In this document: one piece after another, positions 1-4,883 of the stretch
Position numbering within the stretch: position 1 is the stretch's first letter
Layout: each line of letters starts with the position of its first letter
Assembly (NCBI GenBank): GCA_016763335.1
Contig: JAESUD010000367.1
Span: 1-5,749 of the forward strand
Origin: Emcibacteraceae bacterium
GTDB taxonomy: Bacteria > Pseudomonadota > Alphaproteobacteria > Sphingomonadales > Emcibacteraceae
Length of the DNA stretch: 5,749 bases
Reading direction: 5' to 3'
Program-made: the position numbers and the translations under genes
The notes under the pieces: generated by a model
What the model was told of the DNA's origin: nothing
Database searches by the model: none
Seen by the model: the letters and a program-made list of their open reading frames with translations, nothing else

Positions 1-63
1 GATGTAGCAATGGGAAAAGCCGTTCTCAGGATCGAAGAGCTAGCAAGAAACCTAGAAGTTTAA
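1..63 (+). CDS. zapA: C-terminal tail of a probable cell division protein ZapA (5' end outside window)
   Basis: The first bases read in frame as 20 codons ending with TAA at 61-63, giving a tail that contains AVLRIEELARNLE. It is charged, helical and Leu/Ile-spaced, like the C-terminal coiled coil of ZapA, the small FtsZ-ring stabilising protein. Twenty residues are too few for identification by sequence alone. The call leans on context: zapA commonly lies just upstream of the 6S RNA gene ssrS and the 5-formyltetrahydrofolate cyclo-ligase gene in Proteobacteria, and both of those follow here after an intervening reverse-strand gene. The stop codon overlaps the stop of that gene. It could be any other protein with a helical C-terminus. 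I am confident that this is coding sequence ending here, and only moderately confident of the name. Confidence 0.5.
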   Translation, partial: DVAMGKAVLRIEELARNLEV

Positions 64-1172
64 TTAATTCCCCATAGTTCAGCATATTTTTTATACATGT
101 CTATTCGGTCGTAGTGTTTTCTGACATGTTGGGCGTTTGCCTTACCGATTGATATTTGCGCCTTCTTGTCGTTAATTAATGTTTTGAGAGCAGCGCTAAA
201 GGCTTCATCATCACCTGCCGGGACTATGAAATCTTTATTTATATCTGAAACCATATGTTTCACATCTCCAACGCTTAGTCCGACGACGGGTAATCCTGCG
301 GCCATGGCCTCATTTACCGCATTGGGCATTTGTTCTGTATCGGATGAAATGGCAAAAATATCCAATATACCAATGGCTTTTTCCGGATTTGATATATGAC
401 CTGTAAAGATGATCTTATCTTCCATACCTAAATTCGAGGCTAGTTTTGCAAGTTTTCGTCTCTCAGCGCCTTCACCCATGATGACTAATTTTGAGTTTTT
501 TTCTGATATTTCACTGAAACATTTAATTAAACGGGAAATGTTTTTTTCCGGTCGTAACGGTGCAATGGTGCCGACGATGATTTCTTTGTCTTTTTTATCA
601 AGTCCCGCAATTTGATAATCGGTATCGATATTTGTGAATTTTTCGATATCTACCCCGTTAGGAATATATTTTATTTTCTTTTCTGGGATTTTCCATTTTG
701 ATTTGGCAATTTCAACCAGTGTTGTGGCCGGAACCGATAGAAATTCTATATTCCTTAGGGCCGCGCGGCGAAATAAATTCCTTCTAGGCATAGTGTTATG
801 GGTTTCTTCCGGGCCAAAACCGCTTTCAACATGAATGTGGCGCATAATCGGGCCAAAGCTATTGGCAAGGGCCCACTCAACGGCACCCCAATTATAAGTG
901 ATCAACAAATCTGCATTGGTGTTTTTAAGAAATGTGCGATATCTTTTTATCCGGTGTAGTAGTGAACCACGAATATCATGGTGTGTCCTGTCAATGGCAA
1001 CATAAAGACCATCATTAATAATATCTTCGCTCCCGAAATCATCATTTGTTGAAATAATCGTGTGGCGCGCTTTTTCTTCAAAATAATTAATGGCATGGCA
1101 TATCTTTATGGGAACGCCACCACGGCCAAATGATGGAAAAATATGAATAATATGTGGGATTTTATTGGTCAT
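60..1172 (-). CDS. GT4-family glycosyltransferase (retaining, GT-B fold)
   Basis: This 370-residue protein probably transfers a sugar from a nucleotide-sugar donor to a cell-surface or exported glycan; donor and acceptor cannot be read from the sequence. The N-terminal domain opens with IIHIFPSFGRGGVP (8-21), the glycine-rich acceptor-side loop of GT-B enzymes. The C-terminal donor domain has IPNGVDIEKF (170-179), TIAPLRPEKN with R207 and K210 likely contacting the donor phosphates, VIMGEGAE (230-237), and the EX7E motif at E280 and E288 within SSDTEQMPNAVNEAMAAGLP. The length is normal and there is no signal peptide or clear membrane segment, so it is probably cytosolic or membrane-peripheral. 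I chose the start at 1172 (MTNKIPHII). The frame stays open up to 1265, but those 31 extra residues come from AT-rich sequence, do not resemble the family N-terminus and would overlap the 6S promoter. The start has no strong Shine-Dalgarno. The gene is AT-richer than the ruv genes and lies opposite to all its neighbours, suggesting insertion or transfer (inference). Confidence 0.88.
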   Translation of the reverse strand: MTNKIPHIIHIFPSFGRGGVPIKICHAINYFEEKARHTIISTNDDFGSEDIINDGLYVAIDRTHHDIRGSLLHRIKRYRTFLKNTNADLLITYNWGAVEWALANSFGPIMRHIHVESGFGPEETHNTMPRRNLFRRAALRNIEFLSVPATTLVEIAKSKWKIPEKKIKYIPNGVDIEKFTNIDTDYQIAGLDKKDKEIIVGTIAPLRPEKNISRLIKCFSEISEKNSKLVIMGEGAERRKLAKLASNLGMEDKIIFTGHISNPEKAIGILDIFAISSDTEQMPNAVNEAMAAGLPVVGLSVGDVKHMVSDINKDFIVPAGDDEAFSAALKTLINDKKAQISIGKANAQHVRKHYDRIDMYKKYAELWGIN

Positions 1173-1250
1173 TTTTAAGTTTTTAAATACTCGGATAATA
1201 AAAATATTTTTAACTTTTAGGTTAAAACTGATGATAATGCAAACTTGTCG

Positions 1251-1279
1251 TTGCTGTAAATGCAAAGAAGCCTTACATT
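1251..1279 (+). promoter_or_regulatory. Candidate sigma-70 type promoter of 6S RNA
   Basis: TTGCTG (1251-1256) and TACATT (1274-1279) are separated by 17 bases. They match the -35 and -10 consensus at 3 of 6 (the TTG core) and 4 of 6 positions. The expected start point, about 7 bases past the -10 element, falls at 1284-1287, exactly where the 6S closing stem begins. This agreement with the RNA fold is the best support; the hexamers alone are weak. Confidence 0.45.
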
Positions 1280-1283
1280 AAGA

Positions 1284-1445
1284 GGTGCGGGCACTGTTTT
1301 GTTGGTGTCTTAATTTATCTCCGGGGCGATAATTCTCTATCGGGAGCTGCCTCTGCTAGGGCCGTGGCCTTATTACCGCGGCGCCCACCTATACATACTA
1401 GGTTCTGGAGGATAACAAATAGTCACGGCACAATGGTCCCGCACC
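1284..1445 (+). ncRNA. ssrS: 6S RNA
   Basis: 6S RNA mimics an open promoter, binds RNA polymerase carrying the housekeeping sigma factor, and dampens transcription when growth slows. No ORF explains this interval, but it folds as one long rod. The closing stem pairs 1284-1291 (GGTGCGGG) perfectly with 1438-1445 (CCCGCACC), and continues as CACTGT (1292-1297) with ACAATG (1430-1435), one mismatch. A second helix pairs TTATCTCC (1315-1322) with GGAGGATAA (1407-1415) around one bulged G. The tip is GGGC (1359-1362) with GCCC (1383-1386), then CGTGG (1363-1367) with CCGCG (1376-1380), closing an 8-base loop. The unpaired stretch between the second helix and the tip, about 1323-1349, fits the central bubble, with a short local hairpin (1327-1331 with 1338-1342) inside. 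Length near 162 bases, the rod shape, and position just before the folate cyclo-ligase gene all match ssrS. The exact ends are inferred from the stem and may be off by a few bases. Confidence 0.85.
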
Positions 1446-1486
1446 TTATTTAACCAGTGCCCTCATTTAAGAAGTAAAAAATAACA

Positions 1487-2050
1487 ATGTTAGATAAAAA
1501 AACACAGCGTGCAAAATCATTGAAATTGCGGGACGATATTTTTAAGAGTGGTAACGGCATGGCCGCGAGAAAAATTGCCGCGCAGGTCATCATGCTTCCC
1601 GAATTGGATGAAGTAAAATTGATTTCAGGGTATTTTCCCATAAAAAGTGAACTTGATTGTCGGGTGATTTTAAGGTCACTGCATGCGGCGCGTTTCCCCT
1701 TGTGTCTGCCAAAAATAATAAATGACAATGAACCGCTAGAATTTAGAGCGTGGGATATGAGAACGGAACTCGAAGATGGCCCGTTTGGCACAAAAGAGCC
1801 GAACGGAGAAATAGTGATGCCAGAAATATTATTAATCCCGCTTGCGGCGTTTGATGAAAATGGTGCGCGTTTGGGTTATGGTGGCGGTTATTATGACAGG
1901 ACGCTGAAAAAATTAAGAAAAGAAAACCCCGATGTTATTGCCATCGGGATTGCCTATGATGAGCAAAAACTTGATAGGGTGCAGGTGGAAAGCTATGATC
2001 AGCCACTGGACTTAGTCGTAACAGAAAAAACAACATACAGGTTTGAATAA
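1487..2050 (+). CDS. ygfA: 5-formyltetrahydrofolate cyclo-ligase (MTHFS)
   Basis: This cytosolic enzyme uses MgATP to convert 5-formyltetrahydrofolate to 5,10-methenyltetrahydrofolate, returning a storage or inhibitory folate to the one-carbon pool. The 187-residue length is typical. Family landmarks in order: a basic N-terminus (RAKSLKLRDD, 8-17) of the kind that contacts ATP; GYFPIKSELD (48-57), the folate-side motif with a conserved Glu; LCLPKI (72-77); LLIPLAAFDENG (115-126); the signature GYGGGYYDR (130-138); and DQPLDLVVTE (171-180) near the C-terminus. The ATG at 1487 is the only reasonable start because an in-frame TAA lies at 1475-1477. A purine run AAGAAG (1469-1474) stands 12 bases upstream, a rather long Shine-Dalgarno spacing. 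The gap from the 6S RNA is 41 bases with no visible terminator, so it is probably co-transcribed with 6S, as known for ssrS-ygfA in other Proteobacteria. Confidence 0.93.
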   Translation: MLDKKTQRAKSLKLRDDIFKSGNGMAARKIAAQVIMLPELDEVKLISGYFPIKSELDCRVILRSLHAARFPLCLPKIINDNEPLEFRAWDMRTELEDGPFGTKEPNGEIVMPEILLIPLAAFDENGARLGYGGGYYDRTLKKLRKENPDVIAIGIAYDEQKLDRVQVESYDQPLDLVVTEKTTYRFE

Positions 2051-2866
2051 GTGAGAATTATATATCTAGGTGACTTGGTTGGTCGTGCTGGCCGAAAAAT
2101 AGTTGCAGAAAAATTACCTGAAATTCAGGAAAAATTAAAACCGGATGCGATAATCGTCAATGGTGAAAATGCCGCTGCCGGATTTGGTATTACGGAAAAA
2201 ATTGCTAAAGAATTATTTGACATTGGTGTTCATGTGATCTCCACCGGAAATCATATTTGGGATCAAAAAGACACTAAGCGTTATATCAATACCGAACCAC
2301 GGATGATCCGTCCGATTAATTTTCCCGAGGGAACACCGGGTAAGGGCTCAACCATATTCGAGGATACCCGTGGTCGCCGCCTGCTGGTGATTAATGTCAT
2401 GGGCAGGGTTTTTATGGACCCGCTTGATGATCCGTTTAAGGCGGTTGATGATGAGCTTAAAAAATATCGTCTAGGCTCCACGATTAATTTTATCCTTGTC
2501 GATATTCACGCCGAGGCCACCTCGGAAAAAATGGCCATGGGGCAATATCTTGATGGTCGCGCGTCACTTGTTGTTGGCACCCACAGCCATATTCCCACGG
2601 CGGACGCGCAAATTTTTGATGGCGGCACCGCCTATCAAACGGACGCGGGAATGTGCGGTGATTATAATAGTGTTATTGGCATGGATAAAGTGGAACCGAT
2701 TAACCGATTTCTCAAGAAATTACGCGGCGACAGATTTTCCCCGGCGCTCGGTGATGGAACCCTGTGTGGCGTTTTTGTGGAAACCGATGATAAAACCGGA
2801 CTTGCAAAACGTATTGAACCGATTCGTATGGGCGCGCGTTTACATGAAACCTTTCCACAAATTTGA
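2051..2866 (+). CDS. ymdB: TIGR00282-family metallophosphoesterase, YmdB-like (probable 2',3'-cyclic nucleotide phosphodiesterase)
   Basis: The 271-residue protein belongs to the dinuclear-metal phosphoesterase family of Bacillus subtilis YmdB, which hydrolyses 2',3'-cyclic nucleotides and affects biofilm and motility decisions there. All metal and active-site motifs are present: GDLVGRAGR (7-15) with D8; NGENAAAGFGI (37-47) with N37, E39 and N40; GNHIWD (66-71) with N67 and H68; DIHAEATSEK (151-160) with H153; and GTHSHIPTAD (176-185) with H178 and H180. Catalytic competence is therefore expected. There is no signal peptide, so it is cytosolic. The start is a GTG directly abutting the upstream TAA; family members begin MRI..GD at this same point, which supports it. 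Only a weak AGG (2039-2041) serves as a ribosome site, so translation may be coupled to the folate enzyme. The B. subtilis role should not be carried over uncritically; function in Alphaproteobacteria is not established here. Confidence 0.9.
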   Translation: MRIIYLGDLVGRAGRKIVAEKLPEIQEKLKPDAIIVNGENAAAGFGITEKIAKELFDIGVHVISTGNHIWDQKDTKRYINTEPRMIRPINFPEGTPGKGSTIFEDTRGRRLLVINVMGRVFMDPLDDPFKAVDDELKKYRLGSTINFILVDIHAEATSEKMAMGQYLDGRASLVVGTHSHIPTADAQIFDGGTAYQTDAGMCGDYNSVIGMDKVEPINRFLKKLRGDRFSPALGDGTLCGVFVETDDKTGLAKRIEPIRMGARLHETFPQI

Positions 2867-2872
2867 GAAGGT

Positions 2873-2914
2873 TTGATAAAAGTTATTCACAAATGCGGGC
2901 GCTTGCTTTATCAA
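2873..2914. repeat. Inverted repeat upstream of yebC, 8-base perfect arms
   Basis: TTGATAAA (2873-2880) and TTTATCAA (2907-2914) are exact inverted copies 26 bases apart. Inside them a small nested stem is possible: CAA (2890-2892) with TTG (2903-2905), and GC (2895-2896) with GC (2901-2902) around GGGC. The outer arm is AT-rich and no T-run follows, so this is a poor intrinsic terminator. The right arm overlaps the candidate -35 element of yebC, which would also suit an operator. The function is unknown and chance is possible. Confidence 0.4.
2883..2891 (+). promoter_or_regulatory. DnaA-box match
   Basis: TTATTCACA fits the DnaA-box pattern TTWTNCACA at every position. A one-mismatch relative, CTTTCCACA, lies in the same orientation at 2851-2859, inside the end of the upstream coding region. 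The site sits between the arms of the inverted repeat and just before the candidate yebC promoter. There is no box cluster, so this is not an origin. It may be a regulatory DnaA site or a chance match. Confidence 0.28.
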
Positions 2915-2930
2915 GGTTCTGTATTGTAAT
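2903..2930 (+). promoter_or_regulatory. Candidate promoter for the yebC-ruvCAB operon
   Basis: TTGCTT (2903-2908) and TGTAAT (2925-2930) are spaced by 16 bases; the -10 element differs from TATAAT at one position and the -35 keeps the TTG core. This lies in the only sizeable gap (108 bases) in the forward gene run, about 38 bases before the expected yebC leader ends. The -35 resembles that proposed for 6S RNA (TTGCTG). Promoter-like hexamers are easy to find by chance in AT-rich DNA. Confidence 0.38.
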
Positions 2931-2974
2931 TTAAGATGTTTTAGCTCTTTCAAGGGCTCATATGAGAGAAGAAA

Positions 2975-3724
2975 ATGGCAGGCCATTCAAAATTTAAAAA
3001 TATTCAACACAGAAAAGGCGCGCAAGATAAAAAACGTTCCTCACTCTTTAGTAAATTATCAAAAGAAATAACCGTTGCCGCGAAAATGGGTGGCCCAGAT
3101 GTCGATTCAAACGCGCGCCTTCGGCTCGCAGTTCAAAATGCACGCTCGCTCAGTATGCCTAAAGACAATATCTCCCGTGCTGTTAACAAATCACAAGCCA
3201 GTGATGGTGAAAATTATGATGAAATTCGCTATGAAGGCTTTGGCCCCGGCGGCACGGCCATTATTGTTGAAAGCCTTACCGATAACCGCAACCGCGCGGT
3301 AACAGATATTCGCACGGCATTTGCTAAGAATGGCGGTAATCTTGGTGAAAGCGGCAGCGTGTCATACCAGTTTGATAAAGTTGGCGAAATTATATTTGAG
3401 GAAAGCGCAAAATCAGCAGATGATATGTTCGAACTAGCCCTTGATGCGGGTGCGGAGAATGTTGAAACTGACGGTGATATACATGAAGTGATATGTTCTA
3501 TGGAAGATTTGCATTCGGTTTCTGCGGAACTTGCAAAAGCCACAGGCGAAGAACCAAAATCAGTCAAACTTATCTGGAAAGCGCAAAATACCATCGAAAT
3601 GGATTTGGAGAGTGCAACAAAGCTCATTAAAATGATTGATGCCCTTGAAGAATTAGATGATGTTCAAAGTGTTTTTGGTAATTTTGAAATTCCTGATGAT
3701 GTGATGGAGAAGCTAGACGCGTGA
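2975..3724 (+). CDS. yebC: YebC/PmpR/TACO1-family protein
   Basis: YebC-family proteins were long listed as transcriptional regulators (PmpR); work on bacterial and mitochondrial (TACO1) members points to a ribosome-associated role in translating difficult sequences such as proline runs. The 249-residue length matches the family (246 in E. coli). Landmarks: [14 protein letters not shown] (1-14), the diagnostic N-terminus; [10 protein letters not shown] (61-70); [12 protein letters not shown] (86-97); [13 protein letters not shown] (101-113); [15 protein letters not shown] (119-133); and an acidic C-terminal domain with [18 protein letters not shown]. Residue 7 is Phe where most relatives have Trp, a mild change. 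The start is fixed by the MAGHS motif, with GAGAGAAGA (2964-2972) as ribosome site. It is preceded by a 108-base gap and overlaps ruvC by four bases (GTGA), a pairing with ruvC that is widespread in Proteobacteria. Confidence 0.95.
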   Translation: MAGHSKFKNIQHRKGAQDKKRSSLFSKLSKEITVAAKMGGPDVDSNARLRLAVQNARSLSMPKDNISRAVNKSQASDGENYDEIRYEGFGPGGTAIIVESLTDNRNRAVTDIRTAFAKNGGNLGESGSVSYQFDKVGEIIFEESAKSADDMFELALDAGAENVETDGDIHEVICSMEDLHSVSAELAKATGEEPKSVKLIWKAQNTIEMDLESATKLIKMIDALEELDDVQSVFGNFEIPDDVMEKLDA

Positions 3725-4284
3725 TAAATAGTCGGCAACGTTTAGTGGGGTTTGATCCCGGTCTTCGCAAAACCGGTTGGGGTATTATTGACGTTGAGGG
3801 TTCCCGGCTTATCCATGTGGCAAATGGCGTTGTAAAAACCGATAATAATCTCTCCCTCGCTGAACGGCTCGTGCAATTATACGACGGACTAACACAAGTA
3901 ATTGTGGACTGGGAACCAGTATCAGCAGCGGTTGAAGAAACATTTGTTAACAAAAACCCTGACTCGACATTAAAACTAGGGCAGGCCAGGGGAATATCAT
4001 TGCTTGTGCCTTCAATGGCCGGGCTTCCGGTAGCGGAATATTCGCCCAACCATATTAAAAAAACAGTCGTCGGCGCGGGTCATGCGGGCAAGGAACAAGT
4101 AAAAGCCATGTTGGGAATATTACTTCCCGGTGTTAAGATAAACGGTGAAGATGCCGGTGATGCCCTAGCCGTTGCCATATGCCATGCCCATAGTGGCGGC
4201 GCCCATGGTCGGTTATCCGAAGCAATTGGAAAATCAGGTCTAAAGGGAAGCGGCGCACAAATAATAATGAAGGGGACAAGATAG
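3721..4284 (+). CDS. ruvC: Holliday junction resolvase RuvC
   Basis: RuvC is the dimeric, metal-dependent endonuclease that cuts paired strands of Holliday junctions during recombinational repair. The RNase H-like acidic tetrad is intact: D12 in GFDPG, E72 in AAVEETFVN, and D144 and D147 in [14 protein letters not shown]. The stretch [13 protein letters not shown] (79-91) is strongly RuvC-like. At 187 residues it is slightly longer than the E. coli protein (173), mostly through a short N-terminal extension (MINSRQR) and a basic tail ending KGTR. The GTG start at 3721 overlaps the yebC stop by four bases and has GGAG (3706-3709) 11 bases upstream. The next GTG, at 3745, would delete the first beta-strand before D12, so it is not the start. 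The stop TAG shares its G with the ruvA start, implying tight translational coupling. Confidence 0.96.
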   Translation: MINSRQRLVGFDPGLRKTGWGIIDVEGSRLIHVANGVVKTDNNLSLAERLVQLYDGLTQVIVDWEPVSAAVEETFVNKNPDSTLKLGQARGISLLVPSMAGLPVAEYSPNHIKKTVVGAGHAGKEQVKAMLGILLPGVKINGEDAGDALAVAICHAHSGGAHGRLSEAIGKSGLKGSGAQIIMKGTR

Positions 4285-4883
4285 TGATTGCCAAACTAAG
4301 AGGCCTTCTGGACAGCTATGGTGAAGACTGGTGCATCATTGATGTTGGCGGTGTTGGCTATCATGTTTTTTGTTCGGCGCGAACTTTGAATAATTTAAAT
4401 AATACTGGCGAAGAAGTAACCTTGCTGATCGAGACGCATATACGTGAAGACCATTTTCATCTATTTGGTTTCTCTACCGAACTTGAACGCGACTGGTTCC
4501 GGCTTGTGCAAACCGTTCAGGGGGTTGGGGCAAAAGTGGCACTGGCAATTCTTTCTGCGGTGGGACCGGACGAGCTTTCAAATTCAATTGCCGCTCAGGA
4601 TAAAACCGTGGTTGCCCGCGCGACGGGTGTGGGGCCAAAACTGGCAACACGTTTCATTCATGAACTCAAGGATAAAGTGGCCAAATTCGCTATTGCACCC
4701 GTTAAATCAGGTGACGGCAAACAGACAAGATCAACGGCACTTGGCGATGCGGTATCGGCACTTTCAAACCTTGGTTATAAACAGGCCGAAGCCTATATGG
4801 CGGTTTCAAAAGCTCTAAGTGATGGCGCGGATGATGATGTACAGACGCTCATCAGATTGGGATTAAAGGAGCTGGGTAAATGA
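4284..4883 (+). CDS. ruvA: Holliday junction branch migration complex subunit RuvA
   Basis: RuvA tetramers bind four-way junctions and load RuvB hexamers on opposite arms. The 199-residue chain shows all three domains: an N-terminal OB fold (about 1-63, [14 protein letters not shown] and [13 protein letters not shown]) with the acidic pin E55-D56 in [13 protein letters not shown]; two helix-hairpin-helix motifs, [10 protein letters not shown] (78-87) and [10 protein letters not shown] (113-122), which grip the DNA backbone; then a linker (about 136-150) and the RuvB-contacting C-terminal domain (about 152-199, including [14 protein letters not shown]). The GTG start at 4284 is supported by a good Shine-Dalgarno, AAGGGG (4270-4275), eight bases upstream, and by the family N-terminus MI.KL.G. 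It overlaps ruvC by one base and ruvB by four. Nothing is missing. Confidence 0.96.
   Translation: MIAKLRGLLDSYGEDWCIIDVGGVGYHVFCSARTLNNLNNTGEEVTLLIETHIREDHFHLFGFSTELERDWFRLVQTVQGVGAKVALAILSAVGPDELSNSIAAQDKTVVARATGVGPKLATRFIHELKDKVAKFAIAPVKSGDGKQTRSTALGDAVSALSNLGYKQAEAYMAVSKALSDGADDDVQTLIRLGLKELGK

Noticed and set aside
1214..1242. Reverse-strand promoter for the glycosyltransferase (TTGCAT, 17 bases, TAAAAG)
   Set aside because: The -10 match is only 4 of 6 in a very AT-rich stretch where several equally good alternatives exist, so no single site can be supported.
1450..1791. Reverse-strand open frame opposite the start of the folate cyclo-ligase gene
   Set aside because: It is an antisense shadow of a gene with full family motifs and shows no recognisable domain.
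2873..2914. Intrinsic terminator after the YmdB-like gene
   Set aside because: The outer arms are AT-rich, the loop is large and no T-run follows the right arm.
2916..2930. Possible alphaproteobacterial LexA (SOS) box, GTTC-N7-GTTC, before yebC-ruvCAB
   Set aside because: A GTTC half-site is at 2916-2919, but seven bases later the sequence is TAAT, not GTTC. No E. coli type CTGT-N8-ACAG match was found either.
2957..2966. Perfect 10-base palindrome CTCATATGAG overlapping the yebC ribosome site
   Set aside because: It is short, does not extend beyond ten bases, and could easily arise by chance; the nearby CTCT/AGAG pairing that might hide the ribosome site is only five pairs long.
3229..4049. 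Long open frames on the reverse strand opposite yebC and ruvC
   Set aside because: They lie wholly opposite well-conserved genes, their translations are Ser/Pro-rich and match no family I know, and they lack ribosome sites. They are antisense shadows.
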